Assembly: GCF_963678635.1 (NCBI RefSeq)
Contig: NC_087064.1
Span: forward strand, 5,118,411 to 5,182,410
Length of the DNA: 64,000 nucleotides
Source of the DNA: Symsagittifera roscoffensis
Taxonomy: Eukaryota; Xenacoelomorpha; Acoela; Convolutidae
Direction: 5' to 3'
This document shows, piece after piece, positions 48,732-60,218 of this stretch (position 1 is the first letter of the stretch; each line of letters opens with the position of its first letter). A program made the translations under genes and the position numbers. The notes under the pieces were generated by a model that saw nothing but the letters and a program-made list of their open reading frames with translations, had not been told where the DNA came from and made no database searches.

Positions 48732-49213
48732 CAAGACTGCACGTATATCAGGCTAAAGCCCTGAATGTTCCGACTGTCTCCTAATTCATATCTAATAGTT
48801 TTTGGAAAAAGAAAACATTGAAAACCTATAAATTTTGGACAATATCAAACTATGAAATATTGAGCCGTACGAAATTAACACGACGAATTAGCTAGCTAGT
48901 CTCAATTATTTTTGGAGCAATTTTATTGAGCGGGATAATTCGCCGCGCATAAATAATTCGCGTTACGCTCTCAACAATATGAATAAATTTTTCAAAGCGC
49001 ACATAATTTAGTCAAGAACACGGCCAATTTGAGAATTTTTAAACCCCCAGAACTTAAAAAAAAATTGCGGGTAAAAAGTTTTTTTTATGTGAAGTTGACG
49101 ATATCTTCAAGCGGTATAAAAAATTGTCGAAAACTATTATTTCGATCGGCAAAATTGACTGAATAAAAAACCACACCGAACATAAATATTCCGTTCTCTT
49201 CGAAAGTCGGAAC
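48732..49213 (-). mobile_element. Helentron-like copy, subfamily B, both ends present
   Basis: CAAGACTGCACGTATATCAGG, GCCCTGAATGTTCCGACTGT, GAGCGGGATAATTCGCCGCG and CTTCGAAAGTCGGAAC. Clear reference copy of subfamily B, inside the GPCR intron. Confidence 0.8.
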
Positions 49214-49489
49214 AAAAAGTATTGATTGCATTGTATGGGCTACGGCTATTGTGTATACTCGAAGAATGTTTATTTTGTTGCGGTTGAGCAGTGAACTGAT
49301 TCTGGTTATTCTTTCCAGAAGTTGTATTTTAAATGAGAAATTAATATTTTCTGTATACACAACTTACACAAAAATAGTTTAGATTATCTATATAAATTTT
49401 CTATCCTGATTAGAAGCTTTTGTTGGGTACATGGTAGATCTGGTATTGATAAAAGAAGCAGATGATTATCAATCACCAGCCGAATAATA

Positions 49490-50302
49490 AGAGACTGTAT
49501 AGAAACTACAATTTCGAAACGGTCTCGGAAATTTTCGTACCCAATAAAAATTCTTATTCAGATCTGAAAAAGTCTACTACAGATCCGAATTTCAGGTCTA
49601 AAATTTTCAAGTTTTATCAAGATCTGAAATAAGGAGTTTCAGACTTGAAAATCAGCTTAAATAACAAATATTAATTTCAGACTTTGTATAGAAAACCGCT
49701 GGATACGGTTTTTTATTTGTTTGCTAAATTCATAACAATAGCAAATATAATTCAGTTTCATAAAATACAAAAATTAATAGTATCTGAATTGTTGGGTTTG
49801 TGATAAACTTTTTGTCTGTCTTTCTGCCTGCCTGAGTGTTTTTCTAATCCGGGCCAATATTTTTAAACAGGTCTGGAAAAATATTCAAAAAATTATTTTT
49901 GAAATATTTTTGCAGAGCTGTTCAAAAATACTGGCCCGGATTAGAAAAAAACACTCAGGCCGGCAGAAAGACAGACAAAGAGTTTATCACAAGCCCAACA
50001 ATTCAGATAGTATTAATTTTTGTATTCTATGAAACTGAATTATATTTGCTATTGTTATGAACTTTAGCAAACAAATAAAAAACCGTATCCAGCGGATTTT
50101 CTATACAAGGTCTGAAATTAACACTTGTTATTTAAGCTGATTTTCAAGTCTGAAACTCCTTATTTCAGATCTTGATAAAACTTGAAAATTTTAGACCTGA
50201 AATTTGGATCTGTAGTAGAGTTTTTCAGATCTGAATAAGAATTTTTATTGGGTACGAAAATTTCGGAGACCGTTTCGAAACTGTAGTTTCTATACAGTCT
50301 CT
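49490..50302. mobile_element. Large foldback element (inverted arms of ~400 bp)
   Basis: The two halves are near-perfect reverse complements: AGAGACTGTATAGAAACTAC at 49490 pairs with TATACAGTCTCT ending at 50302, and CCAATAAAAATTCTTATTCAG pairs with CTGAATAAGAATTTTTATTG. The centre is near 49896 (around AAAAATATTCAAAAAATTA). Very few mismatches separate the arms, so it is young or maintained. No clear target duplication and no reading frame. It lies about 130 bp inside the GPCR intron's 5' end. Confidence 0.9.
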
Positions 50303-50310
50303 ACATTGTC

Positions 50311-50381
50311 CAAAGCGCACATAATTTATTCCCGAACACGGCCTCCCTCTACCCTCGACAAAATGCTAGATCCACCTCTGT
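50311..50381. mobile_element. Remnants of two repeats abutting the GPCR donor
   Basis: 50311-50342 (CAAAGCGCACATAATTTATT, ACACGGCC) is a Helentron subfamily B piece, as at 48996-49023. 50343-50381 (CCCTCGACAAAATGCTAGATC, CACCTCTG) is a hAT-like MITE end. They end about 48 bp from the splice donor. Confidence 0.6.
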
Positions 50382-50428
50382 TCCTGCGACAAAAATTTTT
50401 TTTGACCGAAAAGTTTCCTTTGACAAAC

Positions 50429-51472
50429 CTGAGCAACGACAGGCATCGACAACTGGTAGAATTTTTTCGGACCCATCAGAAGCAGCGAGAATGTCAAAAT
50501 GGCGTTGGGCATGAAACATAGGAGATACAGCAGTGTTATTGCGATGAACACTTTAGCCGATCGCTCAGTCATCAGTTCGATCGCTGTCTTCGCCGGCGAG
50601 TTTTCTTTCGTCGAAATCTGGGATGCTCCGGATCCTTCTTGCTGTATTTCAAAGGACACCTTCAAGTTATTCGAACTCGTCTGCTGCTTGTCGTTGTTCT
50701 CCTCTTCGAGTGCTTTATGTTCGGCTAAATGCTCGCCGCCGCTTCCGTTTCTGTTTTCAACAGGTGTCGTCCCGATTGTCATGTTTGTTAAGTTGGCGAA
50801 GTTAACTCGTTTAGCGTTTCGTAGTCGAGCTTGATTGGACCGCTTGCGGAGTGCCCAGTACGCGGTAAAGTAGAGAATTCCCATTAGGATGAAAACTATG
50901 AAGATAGTCGACAGGTAAATGAGCATCGAAAGTCGACTCCAGTCTGGGTTATTACATAACACTGCGAGAATTGTGGCAATTACAGAAGTTCCGACGTTTG
51001 CCAGAGTCATGTACCAAGTTTGCTTGAAGTCGATGTCAAGAACGTTTACAAGACAGATTTTAGAATATCGGAACAGAGCGATGTTCAGCAGCGAGAGAGC
51101 GGATGATGTTTCGAGGAAAAAAGTGACGACAAACATGAGTTCCGAGGGTCCGTCATTGCAAGCGGGTGATATGAAGTGAGCTCCTTCGAGAACGAACACG
51201 ACAGTTGTTGCGCAAAGGTCAAGAGAGGTCAGCACAGCAATCAGGAAATCCGAGCCTGATTTGCGAACGTCGCGAAACAGAACGTGACAAAGCACGACTA
51301 GTACCGAAGTATTTAGAAAAGAACCGACAAGAGCAGCCGAATAAAAACCGATACCAATAGTCGTGCATTCTAAAGGGCTGAACCAAAAAATCGACTGGCT
51401 TTGAGACAAATTTGAACTTAAATCTGGCACTGATTCTGTTGTGTTATTTCGAAGTATTGCTTGGAATGACAT
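50429..51472 (-). CDS. Rhodopsin-like (class A) GPCR, 5' coding exon (TM1-TM6)
   Basis: Seven-helix plasma-membrane receptor; ligand unknown. The exon encodes residues 1-348 from ATG at 51472 (A at -3). A longer reading upstream starts only at TTG. Visible: N-glycosylation sequons near N9/N10 and N21 in the extracellular N-terminus; TM1 about 40-64 with GSFLN (N54 as N1.50); TM2 about 74-97 with D85 (D2.50); C105 and C173 as the TM3-ECL2 disulfide pair; TM3 ending FRY (134-136) in place of DRY; TM4 about 153-174; TM5 about 182-208; a long hydrophilic third intracellular loop (about 209-305); TM6 about 306-328 with CFMP (319-322) for CWxP. Open reading continues only 32 codons past TM6 without a seventh helix, and CAG|GTTTGT at 50429/50428 is a good donor in phase 0. 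TM7 is supplied by the exon at 21914-22201. Family assignment is strong; the subfamily is not recognised. Confidence 0.9.
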
Positions 51473-53089
51473 ATTGGATGCTGTATCTTTTAAAATCAAA
51501 AGGGACAAAGTAACGCTAAATGTTTGGAAATTTTAAAATCGTCAAAAAGTACTAGAAAGTTGAAGTTGAAATTACAGCTAAAATTGGCTCATTTTTCACG
51601 GATAAGTTGAAGTTTCTTGAGATTGAAGTTACATTTAAAATAAGGGCTTTTTTCAGATAAACTTTTGAGCAGGTCAATTGAAGTGAAACGAATATAACGA
51701 AGAAATCGCGGAACGCAGATTATATTTCTTGAACATCTATCAAATGTCGAAAAATGTCTCAAGTTTATTGCTTCAATTGAGGAATGAGCTTTTCAATTTT
51801 AGATTAGCCTCAAAAGAACTATTACTCAATAAAACTTGTCTTTAAGTCTGTCGAGCTCTATTGAAATTTCTAACAATAAATTTCTATCCAGTAAATTATC
51901 TTTCTAGAGGTTAAATAAAGGAGAAATTTTTCGTCGCCGATTTCTGGGTTTAATCTGTAAGCTTTTAGACTCTAGTCAGAAGCTGGGAATGAAATTTGGA
52001 AAATTAGAATTTGGAAAGTAACAAACCGATTTTTAGGGTTTTGGAAAATAAAGATGGTAAGAAATACTCCGTGCTTACTATTTTAACCTAAGCTCTTTTA
52101 ATTTCCTTTTCGTGTCAGTTGTTAGAATTACCAATGCCAATTCTAGATTCTGATTGGCTGAAAAACTAGCTCCTAATAATTTAAATGGTTTTCATTTCTT
52201 TTGAAAAAATGAAAGTTGTTATAATCGAATCCCATTTATGAAGTACCAAATTAGACCATATTACCTCGATCTGTTTATTTGAAGTCGCATAATGAAATTT
52301 TTTTAGTAGGAGGCTATTCATAATGAAACAGACTGATTATAACATGGAATATGTAATTGATTCTGCTCGTACGTGTATTAAACGTTGCTTTCACATTCGA
52401 TCGATCTCTTACTACATTAATTTATTTATTCAACAGAAATAAATTACCATGGCTTCAATTTTTTTTCAAGATAACTAAGATTGCAGTCCAGCAGAACTGA
52501 CAGAACTGGGGCTAATCTTGTGACAAAAAGTTATAAAAAAAATCAAAAGCCAAAAATCCCAAATGAAAAAAATTCTTGCATTCGGGTGAATCCTTGAAAA
52601 TTCTCACTGCTGTTTAACAAGTCTGATTTAGTTTTTGCCAATAAAAAAAAGTAAATAATTTTTCACAAAAAATTTTGTCCCGAAACGCTACGATGATTTC
52701 TAAATCGTAATCTTTGCGCCTATTAACCTAATATGGATTCATTTAGTTTGTCTTGTTTCAATTTGCATTGATTGATTAGCCGAACTATTTCAAAGCCTAC
52801 GCTGCTTGATAGAGAAATATAGAAAATGTTGTGCAAAATAGTTAAAACAAATCGGCGAAATTGGCAAAACTGAACACAAGTGAAGCCTAAGCGTTGCCAC
52901 AAAAGAAACCGTTTTATTTTTTTTCGGAGTAATATAATTTCATGGTTGCTTAAAAAAAACTGTCAAAATTGCTAATTAAAATGTCTAAAAATGGTTAGGT
53001 ACAAAAAAACTCGGCGCAAAAAACTCGGAAAGTAGAAAAAAATACATGACGGAAATTAGTTAAACCTCACTCAATTCAAAAACACCTAA
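51473..53089. other. GPCR upstream flank, no promoter motif identified
   Basis: AT-rich sequence 5' of the receptor start. I see no convincing TATA/initiator pair or upstream exon. Confidence 0.45.
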
Positions 53090-53570
53090 ATAACTGCGCT
53101 TATTAAGTTAAAAACCTGAATGTTTTAGCAGTCTCTTTCATAGAATAAATTCAATCTATGTTTCAAAACTATAATTTTAGAAAAAAATTGAAAAGAAAAA
53201 TATATAAACTTTTTTGTTTTTGGAATTAAAAACCCACGCATTTTTTTTAGTACAGAATGCGACACTTCGCATTTACGCTTATGATCTTTGGATTAGTTCA
53301 CATGTCTATGCTCAGTGTGGAATGACCTGAAATGAAATAATCAACTGCGGTAAAAGAAAATTGGTTAATTTGTGTGCGTTTATGATACCAGTTTGGTTTA
53401 TTTCGAACCCAGTAAACTTCCTAAAAATTATAATGGGTGAAACAGTTTTTTATTCAATTTAACGCTCAACGACGTTTTTCTCATTTTTGTTTATAAATGT
53501 CTAAAATGGAAAACTTAAAATTAAAAATGGTACTAGTAAAAAACTCCGCTATTTTCTCTGGAAGTCGGAA
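53090..53570 (-). mobile_element. Highly diverged Helentron-like copy
   Basis: AAAAACCTGAATGTTTTAGC next to AGTCTC at one end and TCTGGAAGTCGGAATAAC at the other; little recognisable sequence between. Confidence 0.35.
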
Positions 53571-56489
53571 TAACATTGTTTATACTCAAAACCTGAATAA
53601 TGAAGCATCTAAAAAAAATTTAAAAAAAAATTGATTATGATGTATTTTTGTGGTCTAAAACAATGTCATTATAATCGATTCCCATGTTAGGCTTTGAGAA
53701 AAAAATTGAACAAAAGAAGGATTTATATCAAATTTTTTCTTGCAAAAACAATGCATTATAATTCATTTTAAAATCTTTATAATGGATAATAAAACAAGTA
53801 CAAAATCACGTTTAACTGGAAGTTTTTTTCTTCTCCATTTTCCATTTTTTTTTCGCGTCGTGCAAAACTTTTCAAGAATTTCTGCATTTAGCAAATGAGT
53901 AATGCGAAATTTTTGCAAAGTGAGTCTACGGTCTACTCCATTTTAAACATGAACTCAAATTGGAAAAAGGTTTCGTTGAACTTTCCCCCTAAAGTTTGGC
54001 CCTTTACTCCTCTACAACCCCTCGGGTCGGTTCAGTTGGGATTCATTTGGTGGAGTGGGTTGGTTCAGGTGGGGGTAGGGTTCGCATTGGTTCAGGTGGG
54101 GGATTGTGGGTGTAAAGGTAGAGAGGGGGCAAAAGGGAAAACATTGGAGGGGATAGAAGCGGCCAATTGTTGAAAGGAACAAAATTCAGCTATTGAGAAA
54201 CATAAAAAAGAAACCAAATTATCTAAGTTTAAAAAAAATCAAAAATAACCAACTTTAGTTTAAAATGTAGGAAAGACTTTATGTGCGTTGAATTTTGCAT
54301 CTCAAAAAAGTGGAGAAAAATTGATTGTAATTGAGTTTTATTGAAAGTTTCCAAAAAGTGGAAAAATGGAATAAAAAGATTTTTTGCCTGATAGTAGAAC
54401 CCATTTTTAATTGATTGAAATCAACTTTTTTTTTCAGTTTCGGGGCACTGACAGTGAAACTCAATTCATTTCGTTTTATATTCATGGAAGTCCAGTGCGG
54501 GTACATCATTTTGCTTTTGTTGCAGCAACTTTATTGATTTTTAACTTCAATTGGCTTTGAATTTTTATGTGGTAAAACCACGTATAAAATTTTTTTTGAC
54601 TTTGACGAGACAAACGAGATTTTCAATTTCCAAAAATAATCTGCTTTTCTTCTGCTTTTGTTTGAAAAAAAAACTGTTAAAACCCTTGAAAAAGCAAAAA
54701 AAAAGCACACGTGAACCTTCTTTCTTTGATTGTGAGGCGTTTAAGTTTCAGAAACAGCCGCATATTGGCTTTTCGAATCCTAATAATTACATTCCGAATC
54801 ATAGAAGTTACAAACTTATTTTTCTAGTGATGAAAATATCTTTTTTTTTCAATTTTCTAACGTTTTCTTGACAATTGCTAGAGTTGCACAGTTGAAGCTT
54901 TAAATATTTGATGGAGAAAAATGTTTTTTAAGATATACTGGAATAAAAACTTGTTTTCGAGTCGTGTTGGGCCATTCATTCTGAGGGTGTCAGACATTTG
55001 TTCTCAGTCCCAAAAACAATAAAAAATTTTCAGAACTGTGAACTTGACAGTATTTGCTGAAAGGCTGAGGTTCTAAGCTATACTTTGAAAAAAGAACTAG
55101 AAAATTTGCTAAGCTCTCAGACAGAAAAAAAAACTCAGAAGTTGACTTAAAACTGAATATCGACTACATATGAAGTCAAATGTCAAAATTGTATACAATA
55201 ATTGTTTTGTAGCTGCATGTTTTTTGAATTTTTTTTAATAACGTTGTTGGAAAAGCAGTCAATAGTCCCAAAAATCAGCATTTACAGAGCGGAAGTCATC
55301 AGTGAACATATCCAACAGAAATCTGGAAAAGAGTTGATGCAACTTTCCAAGATCAAAGTGAAACAGACACCCCTAAAACTCTTTGAATTTCTAGATCAAT
55401 TTTTGAATGGCTTTTTTTGGATAAAATGAACCCAATTTGAGAAAACTGGAACAATGAAATTTTTTTGAAGCAAGTCTGAAAACAAAATTCCACTTTCGAA
55501 ACTAGAAATCGATTACGTTTTCTATGATTATATTGCTTTTGCTGTTCGATAGCGGAGTTTGCCTTCTTTTTAACAAAGGCAAGGAACTGAACTAAAAAAA
55601 ACATCAATCAAACCGCAAATAAATAAAATTGAGACTGAACTTATATTATGATTTTCGAGTAGTTCGGCTTTGAGAGAAAATTGAGTTCGGCTTAAAATAG
55701 ACGTCGTAAATCAATACCGAAGTGGAATCCCTTCCATTTGACGGACAGTATATCAAATTCCATAGATGGGAGGGAGGGGGCAAATTTATACTTGTTTCTC
55801 CCCAAATTTAGCGATGAATTTATATAAGAGCACCATGAGTTAACATCATGCAAGCATCTTCGATATTGAATGGTTTTACCGTGATATCATGCCCTGAGGA
55901 AGCAAACATATTACCTTAGGCCATCAAGTGTGAATGATAGAGATTGTCGCGTAAAAATTTTTTTAAAAAAAACGTCCGTCATTTGTGATAAAAACTGGTC
56001 GAAATATTTCCAATTAGTTCTTTCATAAATTTCTTTGAATTTTTTTTCTAAAAAATAATCGAGGATGTCAAAATCTGGCAATCTTTTGTGCAATTTGTAC
56101 AATATGGCTAGCTCTAGCTCTAGTAGGATTAACTAACATATCTTACGCTAGAAAGGGGTAAAATCTGTTGATTTTAATAATTCTCCAGTGAGACTTGAAT
56201 GATTTCAAGTTTGATCCAAAATACATAGCGTCCGGAAATTTCAGAAGACTTTTAAGGGCACACTTTTGTAATATCTGTTAGGTTTACCAATCAAACTTAT
56301 TCGCTTGATTTCTCCCGAAATTCCGATTGCGGTCCCAGACATCTTAACAGCCAACCACGCATTTCGAGGGTCGAAAATTTCCGTCGAAAAAGTCTTGCAA
56401 AATGAAGTTTCCTGTGAAAACCTTGTTGCGCACAGCTTTATATTTATAACACGATTTCTGAGATAAACTAATGATAATAAAATGATATT
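53571..56489. other. No gene recognised
   Basis: Includes a G-rich patch at 54020-54135 with TTGGTTCAGGTGGGGG repeated (54060 and 54088) and a few Phe/Lys-rich frames (54551-54871, 55202-55429) that look like chance. Confidence 0.5.
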
Positions 56490-57310
56490 GTACCGACTTT
56501 TGTAAGGAAAGCAATGGAATATTTGTGTTCGGGTGGCTTTTTTTCTTCAGACAAATTTCGACTTTTTAACTAACAATTTTTTACCAATTTTTTTATATCA
56601 ATCAAAAGGTATCGTTGTCCTGAGCTTATATTTGAAAAGATTTCCACCTGTGATTATTTTTCTGTAAGTTATGGGGGTTTAAAACTTGGCATTTTAGCCA
56701 ATTCGGGACAATTAACGCGCAATATATGTCGCGCGATGGTGTATCGACTAGCATAAAGAACGACTAGCATAAAAATTTCAAAATTGAAATTCGTATCAAC
56801 TTGCATAAAAATCTAAAAAACAGAATTCAATTAGTCAAAACTAAAACCATTACCCACAATATATGCACCCCTAAAATAAAGGAATAACTAAAAACATGTG
56901 AATTTTTGGATCTATTTAACAATTCCTTTATTGTCCTTACTAAAGGATCTCCGCCCCATTCCGATAGGCCGAAAATTCGACTTGTTTGCTTAATTTCTCA
57001 AATTCTCAATTTTCATTTTCGCAGAACTGCATCTTCCAATTTGACTAGTGTTTTGTATTTCTGAGAAATAATGCTATGAAATTATGCTGGTCGGTACAGT
57101 TTCATTTTTCAAACTATTATGCTAGTCGAGCGGTCAACATGTCGCACTATTAACGCGTTAGCGGAGATTTAATCCGTCTTAGAAATCGTTCCAAAATGGT
57201 TGAAGCTTATTTGCCATAATTGATTCGTTATTAGGAGTGAAATCTATAACTTTGTACTTTACATGGCATGTGGGGGGATGATTTTCACAAAAATTTCAAA
57301 TTAAAAAGAA
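56490..57310 (+). mobile_element. Helentron-like copy split by a nested MITE
   Basis: GTACCGACTTTTGTAAGG, GACTTTTTAACTAACAATTT and ACAATTAACGCGCAATATAT up to 56732; resumes at 57146 with ACTATTAACGCGTTAGCGG and ATGGCATGTGGGGGGATGAT. The 3' hairpin is missing. Confidence 0.75.
56733..57138. mobile_element. Nested ~406-bp MITE with TCGACTAGCATAA termini
   Basis: TCGACTAGCATAA near the left end and TTATGCTAGTCGA near the right are exact 13-bp inverted repeats. ATGTCGC occurs immediately outside on both sides (56726-56732 and 57139-57145), a 7-bp target duplication. Removing the insert and one ATGTCGC restores the continuity of the host repeat. Confidence 0.78.
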
Positions 57311-57589
57311 ATCATTTCATATTTGTTACAGTTGCAATAAAGTTTTGAGGGTTGAAGTCTTGTCAAATTGACCAAATTGGTTCGTGTTTCCATTTTCCTC
57401 TTAACGCATTGCGCAGGCAGCGAATCCTTTCAGTTCGATCCTGAGGAAAGTTGATTTCGGATAAATTGATTGACATGATGCAATCAATTTCACCTGAGGC
57501 AATCTATATGATCACAATAGCAAATTTCATTACTTTGAAAATTTCAGCTTTTTGTTTTTGGTAGATTTTCTGCGGAAGTTTTTTTGAAA

Positions 57590-57705
57590 AAAAGTAGCGT
57601 TGTTTCGGCCAGCCCAGCAAATTGTCTGGAAATTTTGGGAATTTTTTGGCAAAAAAGTAGCGTTTTTTCGGCCAGCTCAGAAAATTCAGTGCTTCATTTT
57701 ATTCA
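57590..57705 (-). repeat. Inverted counterpart of 13029-13143
   Basis: TTTTTCGGCCAGCTCAGAAA followed by ATTCAGTGCTTCATTTT is the near-exact reverse complement of the segment at about 13029-13065. A related TTTCGGCCAGCCCAGCAAA lies just before it. Confidence 0.65.
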
Positions 57706-57782
57706 AAAAAAAAATCTAAAGTAAAAAATTGTTTTGTTTATTATAGATAATTTTTTCACAATATTACAGACCTTAAGAGGCA

Positions 57783-57825
57783 TTTGGAATTCTCAAGGCT
57801 TTGCCCTGACACAAGCAGTCTGAAA
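57783..57825 (+). mobile_element. Helentron-like terminal fragment
   Basis: TTGGAATTCTCAAGGCTTTG followed by CCCTGACACAAGCAGTCTG: the hairpin end only. Confidence 0.5.
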
Positions 57826-58029
57826 ATCATTAGCTATCAGTGCACATGATTTTAAAAAATATATTCCTTCTGGTCGGCCTTTCAAAACGCTCTGAGCGCA
57901 GATTTATTGGCTTTGGAATTTTGTACAGAAAAAAAATTTCTGCTCTCGGACAACAAAAAAGCTCATAGATTTGGGCGGCAGGGCTTGAAATATATAAAAT
58001 TAAACTGAAATGGGCGTAGTTACGATACA

Positions 58030-58275
58030 TTAAAACAAAAAATATATCGCGCATTAATTGTCCCGAAGGAATCGAGGAATTCGTACTGATGAAACTTTTG
58101 GATACTTTTTGATAAAAATTAATCACAGTTGAAAACTTTTTTTCCAAATTTTAGCTCAAGACAACAATAGCTTTTGAATTATAATTACAACTTGCAACAA
58201 AAAAAGCGAAATAAAAAGTAGAAATTTGTCAGGAGAAAAAAATACCCGAGCACAAATATTCCACCAATATCTTCG
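58030..58275 (-). mobile_element. Helentron-like fragment (5' half)
   Basis: ATATATCGCGCATTAATTGTC, AGCTCAAGACAACAATAGC and CCCGAGCACAAATATTCCAC follow the consensus; it ends at CTTCGAAAGTTGTCG. Confidence 0.7.
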
Positions 58276-58314
58276 AAAGTTGTCGCGATATTAGGCAATC
58301 AATTTTGAGAAGTT

Positions 58315-58392
58315 GCACAGCTTCCATCAGGTCAACCTAGAACAGTGATGATTACGACACTTCAGTGTACGCAAAGATCTGGTGAGTAGTAG
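58315..58392. other. Possible short exon, strand unresolved
   Basis: This stretch has mixed composition unlike its AT-rich surroundings. On the plus strand ATGATTACGACAC... runs to TCTG|GTGAGT, a consensus-like donor near 58381. On the minus strand the same border reads ACTCACCAG|ATC, an acceptor that could receive the phase-0 zinc-finger exon, though that frame stops after eight codons. I cannot choose between them. Confidence 0.2.
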
Positions 58393-58604
58393 ATGTTGAG
58401 GCTGTAGTTAAGATTGGGTATAAAGTTTACAATGTATTAAGATAGGAAATACCAACGGTAAGGTTTTATGGTTTGTGTGATGGTAAGATAATGGTAAGAA
58501 AAACGTAATTTTTTTGGTTTTTGAGTGGAAACGTCTAGCTTTTTCGCAAAAATGTTGGTGCGTGTTAACTAATTTGTAAATATAAAAAATTAATTACGAG
58601 TAGA

Positions 58605-59103
58605 TTGTGTAATGAAGGACTTTTAATTAGTTTTTTGATATATGGTAAGTCAATGGTAAGATTTTTTGGGTAAAAACTTGGAATTTTTATCGAAAAAATT
58701 TCTAGATCAAACTGCATGATTCAACCCCTCGTCGTTTTTTTCTCATTGAATTACCCAAATTTGTACAAAAATTACAACTTGTGAGAAATTTTTCAAGTTT
58801 TTAATTACAAATTTCAGATAAGTGATAAAAAATGAACAATTTACTGCTAAAATTGACCAAAAATGGGATAAATTTTTCTTAAAAGTGTATTCGATATTGG
58901 CTCAAATTCAACAAAAACTTCTTCATAACTGATGATTATCTCTCTGTTGCTTCTGCAACATAACTTTCATGAATTTCTGTAGAATTTTTCTATGTTTTAG
59001 GGTTATTCTTGCTTTCTGCTTAATTTATAATTTCGCTATTGAACACAATTTACAAGAAAATTTAGTCAAAACTGGAGAATTTAGGAGGAAAATAGTATCA
59101 ATT
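58605..59103 (+). repeat. Long direct repeat, left copy (~500 bp)
   Basis: From TTGTGTAATGAAGGAC to GGAGGAAAATAGTATCAATT. It matches the copy at 62817-64000 along its length, including ACTGATGATTATCTCTCTG and the hairpin GTTGCTTCTGCAAC at 58946-58959. The left borders of both copies coincide at TTGTGTAATG. It could be a terminal direct repeat of a large element or one unit of a ~4.2-kb tandem duplication. Confidence 0.85.
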
Positions 59104-60218
59104 GAACGAACAATTTGCTGGCACAGATGAAATTAGAACTGATACTGTCTGATTATTTTGCTAAAAATTGTAAATGTCTTCCTCAAGGTTCCCTTGTTCA
59201 GTTGCTACCGTAAACTATTTAAGCAAAAATATAACTTTTGGGATCAATAACTATCATTTTTCTTGCAAAATAGTTATTAAATTGCTTTTATGACGAAAGT
59301 GTTCTCAAAAATATCCAAGTGAGAAAAAATTGGTGCTAGTTGAAGCATGCAAAAATTTATGTAAAAAATGAGAATATAAAGGTGTGTTTTTACGATTTAA
59401 GAGCAAATTAAGAGCAGCTCTATTAGTTATAATCTGAAAACCTCCGGAAATACGCAAGAGAACCTAGTTCATAACATCTACGAAATCTAAAAACTTCTAA
59501 AAGACCGCGTCTAAAAAAATTGATTAAGCAAAGGAAATCAAGTTGCAAACTGGAACAATTGTATAATTTTCCGATTTATGATAAGCAAAAACCTCTATCG
59601 TGAAAATAATGAACTGTAGATCTTGAAAGCAAGTTTTTGATATATGCTTCATCTATCATCTTCCAAAAGATGTCGGATTGGGTTTAGTTTTACAAAAACT
59701 ATCCTCAAAATATCGAATTTTTCAAACAAACTACCTAAATTATCAAATGATAACAAATTTTTCTAATGAATTACGCATAACTATAAACCTTTGAGAAATT
59801 TTATGTTGGTTTTTTCTCAAAAGATACATTATAAGCTAAATATAAGTCAAATTATCTCGAAACTCCTAATGAATAAAATCACTTTCTATCTCATTTTTAG
59901 CATTTTCTCAGTTTCTGTTTCATCTAAAATCTACCAAATGAATCCAATTTGAACAAATTTATACTTGAAAACTGAATATTAGATGGAAAAATGTATCGTT
60001 TCAACAAACATTCAAAAAATTCGAAGCAAAATTAGTACCATAAATCCTTTGCTAAGAGTCTTTAAATGATTTTCTCAACCTCATAACTGTATATTCATGT
60101 TTAAAATCTGAATTTCTATTTTAGTGTAAATTTTTAGTTGAGAAAGTATATCATTATCTTGAAGTTTTCAAAGTGTAGCAAAAACATACATTTTTTCGTT
60201 TTTTCCAGGTCATTTATC
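59104..60218. other. No gene recognised, inside the direct-repeat block
   Basis: Very AT-rich. Further exons of the minus-strand zinc-finger gene would be expected in or beyond this stretch, but none is recognisable. Confidence 0.45.

Larger units (their letters stand above)
22202..50428 (-). other. Inferred ~28.2-kb GPCR intron
   Basis: GT at 50428-50427 (GTTTGT) and AG at 22203-22202 delimit a phase-0 intron between TM6 and TM7. It contains no open frame that I recognise as a gene, but many mobile-element copies (Helentron-like, hAT-like MITE, foldback, SINE heads) and three tandem arrays. The inference rests on the two flanking exons completing one receptor; cDNA evidence is not available here. 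Confidence 0.72.

Noticed and set aside
50499-50834. Open frames opposite the GPCR exon
   Set aside because: Shadows of the receptor coding strand; only the minus strand gives seven-helix features.
54551-54871. 106-residue plus-strand frame
   Set aside because: Dominated by Phe/Lys homopolymer-like stretches typical of AT-rich chance frames.
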